In this document: in pieces, positions 1-6,394 of the stretch
How positions within the stretch are numbered: position 1 is the stretch's first letter
Layout of the letters: every line of letters begins with the position of its first letter
Assembly: GCA_034661035.1 (NCBI GenBank)
Contig: JAYEKM010000011.1
Span: 1 to 16,991 of the forward strand
DNA: 16,991 bases
DNA from: JAGYLJ01 sp034661035
GTDB taxonomy: Bacteria; Patescibacteriota; Minisyncoccia; Phycocordibacterales; UBA12079
Direction of reading: 5' to 3'
The notes under the pieces: generated by a model
Databases searched by the model: none
Told to the model about the DNA's origin: nothing
The model's input: only the letters and a program-made list of their open reading frames with translations
Made by a program: the position numbers and the translations under genes

Positions 1-2207
1 TCTGGTCAGGCACTACCCAAGGACTAATAGGTACCTACACTAATACAGACCTTCGTCTTATCACTAATGGTACATCTAAAGTAACTATCACTGCTGATGG
101 TAATGTGGGGGTGGGGACGACGGGGCCAGAAGGAATACTACATGTTGAAAGTTCAGGTTACCCTGTTTCAAGGCTGGTGCGAACAAGCACTGATACGAAT
201 ATAGATAGAGGGGTGCTAGATATAGTCCATGACACTACTGCTACTATGGCAGATGGTTTTGGTTCTTCTTTAGCTTTGTCTGGGGAAGATGACGATGCAA
301 CTAATAGAGTGTTTGGACAGGTAAGGGGATATCGTGATGGTGCTGATACTGAAGGTGCGTTGGGATTGTTGGCAGGAACAAATGGAGCTGAAGAATTTGT
401 TACGGTAATAAATACCGGCAATGTTGGGATTGGAACGACGGGGCCAAGTCAAAAGTTAGAGATAAAAGATGGTAATTTACAAATAAGTGGTACTACGGGG
501 GCATCTTCTCGAGTTGTTTTGGGGGATACTACCTATGGAGGGGGTATTATTCAGTCATATTCAAATTCGGGTTACAGTAATTTAAATTTGCAAAGTAATC
601 TCTACTATAACGGTTCAGGTTGGCAGTATTATAAGGAAGAATTTGGTAGTTGGTGGAGTCAAATGTATGCTTCTGCAACAAAAGCAAATGATTATGCCCA
701 GTGGTCTTATAGAGATCCTGGAGCAACAGCAGATACAGGTAGTAGTGTTTTTTCTTTAAGATCTAACGGTAACGTTGGTATAGGAATTGCTTCACCAACC
801 TTTAACGCTTCATATGATAGAGCCCTTCATGTTCATGGAGCGACTGGTCTTGGAGCGGGGATACATATGACAGATAGTACTTCAGGATCTGCAGCGTCTG
901 ATGGTACTAATATTTTTCAGTATGGTACTGATAATTATTATATAAATTATGAAACGGGCAAAATTCGTTTCTATACTGGTGGGGGAGAGAGATTTACCAT
1001 TTCGTCAAATGGAAACGTCGGGATTGGGACAACGAATCCTCCTGTAAAGTTTGATATTAGGGACGATACCCAAGACACTAAACTTCAAATTCACACAGAA
1101 AACCATGACCCTTATTTTAGATTACATGATGGTGGAAAAATTTGGGCAATGATGATTGATCAATCTGATAATCACAAATTTCACATAACGCAGGGTGGAT
1201 ATGGGGTACTTGCCAGTGATACTCCAGTTATGTCGATGACTACTAATGGGAATGTGGGGATTGGTACAACTGTACCGGGTGCTAATTTAGAAGTTAAGGG
1301 TTCATCTTCCAGTGATTTAGTTAATATACTTATTAAGCCAAACACTAATAACCATGGTGGTATAGAAATTGATTCAAATGGGAGTTATCAAGGTAACATT
1401 CGTTTTTTAGATGATGGAGAATTACAATGGCAAATTAGAGCTTTGGATAGTGGTTTATTCCAAATATATGGTTGGGGGACACCGGGTGAATTAGTTAACT
1501 TTACTTCTGGCGGCAACGTCGGCATAGGCACAACCAATCCAGACCAAAAGCTACATGTTAGTGGGGGTTTAATTGAACTTGATAATACATATGGTATTCA
1601 GATAGAAAGTTCTTCAGGTGTTAATCAAAATGCTATTAGCTTAGCTAGTAATAATATCCTATCAGTAGGGGGAGGAAGTGGAACTGATAAGGTTTATATA
1701 GATGCAGCAGGTGGTTCTACTGAATTAACAGTTGTTTCTGGCTATGTTGGAGTAGGTACCACTGCTCCCACCTATAGACTAATGGTAAACGGAGAACCAG
1801 CCGCCAACGGTTACACAGCCTGGACAAACTATTCAGATAGAAGACTAAAAGAAAACATCACAAATCTAATCACAGATGAAAACATTAGTATCTTAGACAA
1901 ACTAACTCAATTAAGACCAGTCACCTTTAACTACAATAACCTAACAGGTTATGATGAAGAAACAAGAAACAGAAGAATCTCAGGTTTTATCGCACAAGAA
2001 CTACAAGAAGTCTTTCCACAGATGGTAGGAGAGATAGAACTTAACGGAGAAACTTATCTTGATACTAATTTGTCTGATTTACCTTTGTATTTGGTTAAAT
2101 CTACTCAAGAGCTTAGTGAAATTGTTTTTAAACAGAGTGAAGAAATTAAAGAATTACGAGATATGGTTAAAGGGCTACAAATAGAGATAAAATCTTTAAA
2201 AAATTAA
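1..2207 (+). CDS. Large surface fibre protein with C-terminal peptidase S74 (intramolecular chaperone) domain, 5' partial
   Basis: The frame is open from base 3, so the gene begins before the window. The GTG at 105 is only a valine inside a repeat and not a start. About 734 residues are visible. Seven cassettes carry a V-G-I/V-G-T-T-x-P signature (first at base 105, last near 1746), each followed by a short beta-rich segment such as KLxV. This is the usual stalk of S74 tail-fibre-like proteins. The end is a peptidase S74 domain with the motif SDRRLKENI. Its Ser (1833-1835) and Lys five residues on (1848-1850) are the catalytic pair of the endosialidase chaperone family, which trimerises the fibre and then cuts itself off just before the Ser. 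GFIAQELQEVFP is also typical. The last ~35 residues form a coiled coil. Inference: a cell-surface trimeric fibre, not a phage gene, since no other phage genes are near. The S74 part is C-rich, unlike the G-rich stalk before it. Confidence 0.85.
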   Translation, partial: WSGTTQGLIGTYTNTDLRLITNGTSKVTITADGNVGVGTTGPEGILHVESSGYPVSRLVRTSTDTNIDRGVLDIVHDTTATMADGFGSSLALSGEDDDATNRVFGQVRGYRDGADTEGALGLLAGTNGAEEFVTVINTGNVGIGTTGPSQKLEIKDGNLQISGTTGASSRVVLGDTTYGGGIIQSYSNSGYSNLNLQSNLYYNGSGWQYYKEEFGSWWSQMYASATKANDYAQWSYRDPGATADTGSSVFSLRSNGNVGIGIASPTFNASYDRALHVHGATGLGAGIHMTDSTSGSAASDGTNIFQYGTDNYYINYETGKIRFYTGGGERFTISSNGNVGIGTTNPPVKFDIRDDTQDTKLQIHTENHDPYFRLHDGGKIWAMMIDQSDNHKFHITQGGYGVLASDTPVMSMTTNGNVGIGTTVPGANLEVKGSSSSDLVNILIKPNTNNHGGIEIDSNGSYQGNIRFLDDGELQWQIRALDSGLFQIYGWGTPGELVNFTSGGNVGIGTTNPDQKLHVSGGLIELDNTYGIQIESSSGVNQNAISLASNNILSVGGGSGTDKVYIDAAGGSTELTVVSGYVGVGTTAPTYRLMVNGEPAANGYTAWTNYSDRRLKENITNLITDENISILDKLTQLRPVTFNYNNLTGYDEETRNRRISGFIAQELQEVFPQMVGEIELNGETYLDTNLSDLPLYLVKSTQELSEIVFKQSEEIKELRDMVKGLQIEIKSLKN

Positions 2208-2227
2208 AAAATAAGATAAAAAGGTGT

Positions 2228-2256
2228 TTGCACAGAGACTTTTTTTATGCTATAAA
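2228..2256 (+). promoter_or_regulatory. rpmE promoter, predicted leaderless
   Basis: TTGCAC (2228-2233), a 17-nt spacer and TATAAA (2251-2256) form a sigma-70-type promoter. The -10 box ends 7 nt before the ATG at 2264, so the transcript is expected to start at or next to the start codon. The TTG at 2228 is the -35 element, which argues against using it as a start codon. Confidence 0.6.
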
Positions 2257-2263
2257 TACACAC

Positions 2264-2488
2264 ATGAAAAAAGAAATTCATCCAAAATATAATTCAAAAG
2301 CAGAGGCGAAATGTGCTTGTGGAGCTAAGTTTGAAGTGGGTTCAACTCTTGAAAAGATTGAGATGGAAATTTGTAGTGCTTGCCACCCCTTCTATACGGG
2401 AAATGAAAAAATTGTTGATACTGCTGGTAGGGTAGAAAGATTCAAGACTAGAATGACTCGTGCAAAACAACTAAAAACTAAAAAATAA
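2264..2488 (+). CDS. rpmE: 50S ribosomal protein L31 (zinc-binding type)
   Basis: A 74-residue protein that matches bacterial L31, a small protein of the 50S subunit that helps bridge to the 30S. It opens with MKKEIHPKY and contains CxC (C17, C19) and CSAC (C37, C40). These four cysteines are the zinc ligands of the zinc-containing L31 form. The HPFYTG motif and a basic tail (residues 60-74) also fit. I chose the ATG at 2264 over an upstream in-frame TTG at 2228 because the TTG lies in the promoter and the extra 12 residues do not resemble L31. The gene is followed by a strong intrinsic terminator, so it is a single-gene unit ahead of prfA. The rpmE-prfA neighbourhood is common in bacteria. 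Confidence 0.93.
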   Translation: MKKEIHPKYNSKAEAKCACGAKFEVGSTLEKIEMEICSACHPFYTGNEKIVDTAGRVERFKTRMTRAKQLKTKK

Positions 2489-2498
2489 TTTAAAAGTA

Positions 2499-2528
2499 AA
2501 AAAGCAGACAAATAATGTCTGCTTTTTT
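2499..2528 (+). terminator. Intrinsic terminator of rpmE
   Basis: A perfect 12-bp stem (2499-2510 with 2516-2527, core GCAGACA/TGTCTGC), a 5-nt loop and a run of T. It lies 10 nt after the rpmE stop. The ATG at 2515, which would extend prfA upstream, sits at the loop/stem junction of this hairpin. Confidence 0.9.
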
Positions 2529-2531
2529 ATT

Positions 2532-2560
2532 TTTACTTTGTTTACTTTTTAGGTTATTCT
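2532..2560 (+). promoter_or_regulatory. Candidate prfA promoter, leaderless spacing
   Basis: TTTACT (2532-2537), a 17-nt spacer and TATTCT (2555-2560). The -10 box ends 8 nt before the chosen prfA ATG at 2569. The match is weaker than for rpmE, and the -35 box overlaps the T-rich tail of the rpmE terminator. Confidence 0.4.
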
Positions 2561-2568
2561 TTACTTTG

Positions 2569-3585
2569 ATGACTACAGAAAATATAAATCAAAATAGTTT
2601 AGGGAATTCAGATAATCAAGATGAGGTTGTTTTTGATTTGGAGGAAAGTCGTAAAAACCCGAAGACTTCTTATTTAGCAAAAGAGTATGAACAATTACTT
2701 CATCAAGAGAATCAAGCTAAACAGATGTTAGATTCAGATGCTTCTATGGAAGATTTGGTAAAAGAAGAATTAGTTGGCTTGCAAACTAAAAAGAAAGGAG
2801 TTGTTGAACAGATAAGAGATATTTTGGCTTCAGAAAAAGAAGAGGATGAATTTCCTAATGAAGTTATTTTAGAAATTCGTGCAGGGGCTGGGGGAGATGA
2901 AGCCTCTTTATTTGCTTTCAATTTAGCTGAAATGTATGAAAAGTACGCTGTTAGTAATCAAGGTTGGAGTTTTAGAAAATTAGGAGAATCTTTAAATTCA
3001 ACAGGGGGTTATAAAGAAGTTAGTTTTGAAGTGAAAGGAAGAGGTGCCTATGAAAAATTAAGATTTGAAACTGGAGTTCACCGAGTGCAAAGAGTACCAG
3101 TCACGGAAAAGATAGGGAGAGTTCACACTTCAACAGCTTCTGTAGCAATCATGCCAATTAAAAAACATTCACAAATTGTAATTAGCCCTGATGATTTAGA
3201 AATGGAGTTTTCTCGTTCGGGTGGAGCTGGTGGACAAAATGTTAATAAGGTTGAAACTGCTGTTCGTCTTGTTCATAAACCGACAGGAATTGATGTTCGT
3301 TGTACTGCAGAAAGGAGTCAATTAAAAAATAGGGAAAAAGCTATGGAAATTTTGATAGCTAAACTTCAACAAAAGAAGGATGAAGAAGATGCTGAAAAAT
3401 ATTCATCGGATAGAAAATCTCAAATTGGAACGGCTGATCGGTCAGAGAAAATTAGAACCTATAATTATCTTCAAGATAGGATTACTGATCATCGAATAAA
3501 AAAGTCTTGGCATAATTTAGAAAAAATTTTAGCAGGGGATTTGGATCCTATTTTTGATTCATTAAAAACTGCTTTTGAGGATTAA
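2569..3585 (+). CDS. prfA: Peptide chain release factor 1 (RF1)
   Basis: A 338-residue class I release factor that reads UAA and UAG and triggers peptide release on the ribosome. The GGQ motif that enters the peptidyl-transferase centre is at residues 221-223 within SGGAGGQNVNK. The codon-reading tripeptide is PVT (177-179), of the PxT type that marks RF1; RF2 would have SPF. EIRAGAGGDEA and the basic region RSQLKNREKA are also family motifs. The reading frame extends up to an ATG at 2515, but those 18 extra residues are hydrophobic and come from the rpmE terminator and promoter. I therefore start at 2569 (MTTENINQ). The N-terminal domain is somewhat shorter than in E. coli RF1 (360 aa). TAG ends the ftsE and 9268 genes here, so RF1 has substrates. 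Confidence 0.95.
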   Translation: MTTENINQNSLGNSDNQDEVVFDLEESRKNPKTSYLAKEYEQLLHQENQAKQMLDSDASMEDLVKEELVGLQTKKKGVVEQIRDILASEKEEDEFPNEVILEIRAGAGGDEASLFAFNLAEMYEKYAVSNQGWSFRKLGESLNSTGGYKEVSFEVKGRGAYEKLRFETGVHRVQRVPVTEKIGRVHTSTASVAIMPIKKHSQIVISPDDLEMEFSRSGGAGGQNVNKVETAVRLVHKPTGIDVRCTAERSQLKNREKAMEILIAKLQQKKDEEDAEKYSSDRKSQIGTADRSEKIRTYNYLQDRITDHRIKKSWHNLEKILAGDLDPIFDSLKTAFED

Positions 3586-3658
3586 GTCCGTTAGGCCTTT
3601 GTTTATAGGTATGTTTTCCCTCTGTTGTATTTAATTTTTTTTTGGTAGAATTAGGTAG

Positions 3659-3664
3659 TATAAA
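3659..3664 (+). promoter_or_regulatory. Candidate -10 box of ftsE
   Basis: TATAAA 8 nt before the ATG at 3673, the same close spacing as at rpmE and the 8216 gene. No good -35 box is seen; a T-run (3633-3643) lies at that distance. TAGAAT at 3646-3651 is an alternative -10. Confidence 0.35.
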
Positions 3665-3672
3665 AACAATGT

Positions 3673-4353
3673 ATGATTTATTTTGATAAGGTCACTAAGA
3701 AATATCTAGATGGAGTAAAAGTAGTTAAGGATGTTAGTCTAACCATTGACCCAGAAGAATTTGTTTCTATTGTTGGGCATTCAGGAGCAGGAAAAACAAC
3801 TTTATTAAGGATGCTTTTAGGGGAAGAGGCTCCCACCAGTGGTGTTGTTTTTTTTGAATCAACCAATATAAATAAAATCAGAAAAACACAGATGAATAAG
3901 TATCGTCGTAGAATTGGAATAGTTTTCCAAGATTTTAGACTTCTACCTAATAGGACTGCTTATGAAAATGTAGCTTTTGCTATGGAGGCAGCTGGTCGAA
4001 CAGATGAAGAAATTATTTCAGACGTCCCTCATGTTTTAAATTTAGTAGATTTAGGAGAAAAGCATGGCAGTTTTCCTCAGGAGTTATCAGGTGGTGAGCA
4101 ACAAAGAGTAGCTATCGCTAGAGCTATTGTTAATCAACCTGATGTTTTAATCGCCGATGAGCCAACTGGTAATTTGGATCCAGATAATACTGAAGATATA
4201 ATAAAGATATTAAAAAAAGTTAATGAATTAGGAACAACTGTAATTTTAACTACCCATGATAAAGATGTTATTAATTTACTGGGGAGAAAAAGGGTGATTA
4301 CAATGGAAGGTGGGGAAGTTGTTCGTGATGGAAATGGTGGGTATGTTCTTTAG
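3673..4353 (+). CDS. ftsE: Cell division ATP-binding protein FtsE
   Basis: A 226-residue ABC ATPase. With FtsX it forms an inner-membrane complex that couples the divisome to peptidoglycan hydrolase activation during division. Visible motifs are Walker A GHSGAGKTT (residues 35-43), a Q-loop in VFQDFRLLP, the ABC signature LSGGEQQ (138-144), Walker B ending in D162-E163 (IADEPTGNLD) and the switch His H195 (TTHD). The length and the FQDFRLLPNRTAYENV region match FtsE rather than a generic LolD/MacB ATPase, and ftsX follows on the same strand. The ATG at 3673 (MIYFDKVTK) aligns with the usual FtsE start; an ATG at 3669 is in another frame. It ends in TAG. A 129-bp AT-rich gap separates it from ftsX. 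Confidence 0.95.
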   Translation: MIYFDKVTKKYLDGVKVVKDVSLTIDPEEFVSIVGHSGAGKTTLLRMLLGEEAPTSGVVFFESTNINKIRKTQMNKYRRRIGIVFQDFRLLPNRTAYENVAFAMEAAGRTDEEIISDVPHVLNLVDLGEKHGSFPQELSGGEQQRVAIARAIVNQPDVLIADEPTGNLDPDNTEDIIKILKKVNELGTTVILTTHDKDVINLLGRKRVITMEGGEVVRDGNGGYVL

Positions 4354-4482
4354 TTTTTAACAAAAACTAAAGAATTATAAATTGAAAATTGAAAATTTTA
4401 AATTAAAGTTTTTAAGTTATAAAAATTTATAATTTATAATCTAAAATTTATAATTTTTTTGATTTCACAAAATTAAAAGACA
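4354..4482 (+). repeat. AT-rich intergenic repeats between ftsE and ftsX
   Basis: 129 bp of almost pure A/T with short repeated units. A GAAAATT unit repeats near 4384-4397. AATTTATAAT occurs three times, giving TATAAT at 4428-4433, 4435-4440 and 4449-4454. ATTATAAATT near 4375 is its inverse, so the RNA could fold into a weak hairpin. It could hold ftsX promoters, or be a low-complexity spacer. Confidence 0.45.
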
Positions 4483-5406
4483 ATGATTGCAACAACTATC
4501 AAAAGAATAATAAAAACAGGCTTTACTAATTTTTGGAGGAATGGAATTGTTTCTATCTCATCAATTTTAATGATGACAGTGACTCTTTCAGTGGTGATTT
4601 TTTTATTATTGAGTAGTAATCTTTTTTCATTGACACTAGAGAGGGTAAAGAATGAGATAGATATTAACGTTTATGCTACCACTGGAGCTACTCCTGAGGA
4701 AGTCTTGGAACTTAAACAGGATTTGGAATTTTTGCCTGAAGTGGATATTATCGAATATATTTCTCGAGAACAAGTTTTGTCAAACTTTAGAGAAAAACAT
4801 CGTAACGACGAACAAATTATTCAAGCTCTGGAGGAGTTAGAAGAAAATCCTTTTGGTGCAGTTCTTAATATTAAAGCTAAAGAAATTAGTCAATATAGTG
4901 GAATAGCAAAGTTTTTAGAATCAAAAACGGTTTTATCTGGCGAGGATCCTAATATTGTTGAAAAGGTTAATTATGCACAAAATAAGATTATAATAGAAGG
5001 TTTAAATAAGACTATTAATGCTGTTCAAAAATTTGGGATTGCTTTAGTAATTATTTTAATAGTTGTTTCTGTTTTAATTACTTTTAATACAATCCGGTTG
5101 GTTATCTTTATTTCACGTGAGGAAATTAAAGTAATGAGGTTGGTTGGTGCGAATAATTCTTTTATTAGAGGTCCATTTATTTTTGAAGGTATTATTTATG
5201 GAGTGGTTGCGTCCCTTATTACAGTGACTTTATCTTATCCTATTTTATTTTGGTTAAATCCGTTTATTGAAAAAATATTCTTAATAGATTTATTGTCATA
5301 TTTCTTTTCCAATATTTTGATATTTTTCGGAGTTTCTTTTATGGTGGGTGTATCTCTTGGAGTTGTTTCTTCAATTTTAGCTGTTAGGAAATATCTAAAA
5401 GTCTAA
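4483..5406 (+). CDS. ftsX: Cell division protein FtsX (permease-like)
   Basis: A 307-residue membrane partner of FtsE. One transmembrane segment is near residues 22-46. An extracellular domain follows (about 50-180), containing the FtsX-type stretch VYATTGATPEEVLELKQDLE and an NPFGAVL motif. Three more transmembrane segments lie near 185-207, 235-256 and 276-300. The cytoplasmic loop with SREEIKVMRLVGAN between TM2 and TM3 is characteristic of FtsX and contacts the ATPase. In other bacteria the extracellular domain binds hydrolase regulators; none is seen in this window. No Shine-Dalgarno is visible before the ATG. The stop codon directly abuts the left hairpin of the RAYT unit, so that element inserted exactly at the gene's end without truncating the normal C-terminus (LAVRKYLKV). 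Confidence 0.93.
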   Translation: MIATTIKRIIKTGFTNFWRNGIVSISSILMMTVTLSVVIFLLLSSNLFSLTLERVKNEIDINVYATTGATPEEVLELKQDLEFLPEVDIIEYISREQVLSNFREKHRNDEQIIQALEELEENPFGAVLNIKAKEISQYSGIAKFLESKTVLSGEDPNIVEKVNYAQNKIIIEGLNKTINAVQKFGIALVIILIVVSVLITFNTIRLVIFISREEIKVMRLVGANNSFIRGPFIFEGIIYGVVASLITVTLSYPILFWLNPFIEKIFLIDLLSYFFSNILIFFGVSFMVGVSLGVVSSILAVRKYLKV

Positions 5407-5437
5407 ATTTCCCCAACTAGGCATCCGATGCCTAGTT
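5405..5437 (+). repeat. Left REP-like hairpin of the RAYT unit
   Basis: Contains AGGCATC-C-GATGCCT with arms extended to 11 bp (5415-5425 and 5427-5437). All 33 nt recur exactly at 6205-6237, 800 bp downstream. It begins within the ftsX stop codon and lies 20 bp before the transposase gene. Confidence 0.88.
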
Positions 5438-5457
5438 AAATTAGTAGTAGAAATTAA

Positions 5458-6192
5458 ATGGTAATTAGAAAGATCCCATTTGTTCAAGGCGAATACTATC
5501 ATATTTATAATCGTGGAGTTGATAAACGAGTTGTTTTTTCTGATGGATATGACTTTAAACGATTTAAAGAGTGTTTAGTTGAATTTAATACAGCTAGCTG
5601 TGTTGGTAGTTTGGAGGAAAGAAGGAAGGAAAAAAATAGGCATCCGATGCCTGTTTTTGGGGAAGAAAAAAAGCTGGTAGATATTATTGCCTATTGTCTT
5701 AATTCTAATCATTTTCATCTAATCCTGACTCCTTTGGTAGATAACGGTATTAGTAAGTTTATGCATAAATTAGGAATGGGATATACAAATTTTTTTAATA
5801 TTAAGAACAGCAGATCGGGGTCTCTTTTTCAAGGTAAATTTAAAGCTATACATATCGATTCTGATGAATATTTAACCTTGGTTGGAGCATACGTAAATTT
5901 AAATAATAAAGTTCACAAAAATAGGCATCGGATGCCTAAAAAGTTTTCTTTTCGGTCAAGTTGGGATGAATATTTAAAGGCAAAAATTATAAAAAATAAA
6001 AAAGGAGACAACCAGATTCAAAATAGTCCAGATGACATTTGTTGTAAAAAAATACTCCTGGCTAGATTTAATAGTATTGAAGATTATAAAAAATTTTCAA
6101 TAAGTTCGTTAGAAGGTATCTTAAAGAGAAGTAACGTGGATGTAAATAACGCTTACAAAGATGAGACAGACGAAATTATAAGTTTTAAATGA
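5458..6192 (+). CDS. REP-associated tyrosine transposase (RAYT), IS200-like Y1 family
   Basis: A 244-residue single-strand DNA transposase of the HUH/Y1 family. The opening FVQGEYYHIYNRGV is typical of these proteins. The metal-binding HUH motif is H85-F-H87 in NSNHFHLIL, and the likely nucleophile is Y109 in MGYTNFFN. The GSLFQGKFKA block follows, with W-x-E-Y near residue 171. The gene is flanked by two copies of a palindromic repeat and contains the same palindrome core twice in frame, giving RHPMP (near residue 62) and RHRMP (near 157). Both copies fall in loops between conserved blocks. The catalytic residues look intact. It ends in TGA. No promoter or ribosome site is obvious. RAYTs are known to bind and cut REP hairpins and to be kept as single-copy, domesticated elements in many bacteria. 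Whether this one moves is unknown. Confidence 0.92.
   Translation: MVIRKIPFVQGEYYHIYNRGVDKRVVFSDGYDFKRFKECLVEFNTASCVGSLEERRKEKNRHPMPVFGEEKKLVDIIAYCLNSNHFHLILTPLVDNGISKFMHKLGMGYTNFFNIKNSRSGSLFQGKFKAIHIDSDEYLTLVGAYVNLNNKVHKNRHRMPKKFSFRSSWDEYLKAKIIKNKKGDNQIQNSPDDICCKKILLARFNSIEDYKKFSISSLEGILKRSNVDVNNAYKDETDEIISFK
5638..5652 (+). repeat. REP core hairpin inside RAYT gene, copy 1
   Basis: AGGCATCCGATGCCT, identical over 15 nt to the core of both flanking hairpins and in the same orientation. It encodes the RHPMP part of the transposase in frame, within the variable loop before the HUH motif. Confidence 0.85.
5922..5938 (-). repeat. REP core hairpin inside RAYT gene, copy 2 (inverted)
   Basis: TAGGCATCGGATGCCTA, an 8-bp stem whose centre is G instead of C, so it is the reverse complement of the flanking core. 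It encodes RHRMP in the same codon phase as copy 1. Confidence 0.85.
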
Positions 6193-6204
6193 ATTGGTTT
6201 CTTA

Positions 6205-6245
6205 AAATTTCCCCAACTAGGCATCCGATGCCTAGTTGGGGAAAT
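6205..6245 (+). repeat. Right REP-like hairpin of the RAYT unit
   Basis: A perfect palindrome with 19-bp arms (6207-6225 and 6227-6245) around a single C at 6226. The first 33 nt (6205-6237) repeat the left copy exactly; the extra GGGGAAAT on the right completes the longer stem. It lies 12 bp after the transposase stop. It has no T-run, so it is not a typical terminator. Confidence 0.9.
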
Positions 6246-6354
6246 AAGTAATTTTTAAGGTTGACGATTAGGTAATTTAATTTCTTAGTGACTTATAAAT
6301 TAGTTTTTTCTTTTTTAATAAGATAAAATAATTTTAAGTTATTTATATTAATTT

Positions 6355-6386
6355 AAATTTGGTTATCGAGCGACCAAATTTTTTTT
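6355..6386 (+). promoter_or_regulatory. Hairpin plus T-run just before pyrG: attenuator or terminator
   Basis: A 9-bp stem AAATTTGGT (6355-6363)/ACCAAATTT (6373-6381), a 9-nt loop and a run of eight T ending at 6386, only 8 nt before the pyrG ATG. TATATT (6344-6349) and TATAAA (6294-6299) upstream are possible -10 boxes. A terminator in a pyrG leader is known in Bacillus, where CTP levels control read-through. Here that role is inference. It could also end stray transcription from the RAYT side. Confidence 0.55.
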
Positions 6387-6394
6387 GAAAAAAC

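Noticed and set aside
105..107. GTG as the start of the first S74 gene
   Set aside because: The frame is open back to base 3 and encodes stalk sequence; the GTG is the valine of a VGVGTT repeat.
1..2207. Prophage remnant, from the tail-fibre-like domains
   Set aside because: No capsid, terminase, portal, integrase or lysis genes are nearby; the neighbours are housekeeping genes, and such fibres occur as bacterial surface proteins.
2515..2568. Upstream ATG for prfA adding 18 hydrophobic residues
   Set aside because: It lies in the rpmE terminator loop and the prfA promoter; the peptide does not resemble RF1, which begins well at 2569.
5405..6245. CRISPR array, from repeated short palindromes
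   Set aside because: Spacing is irregular, one copy is inverted, two lie in frame inside a gene, and there are no cas genes.
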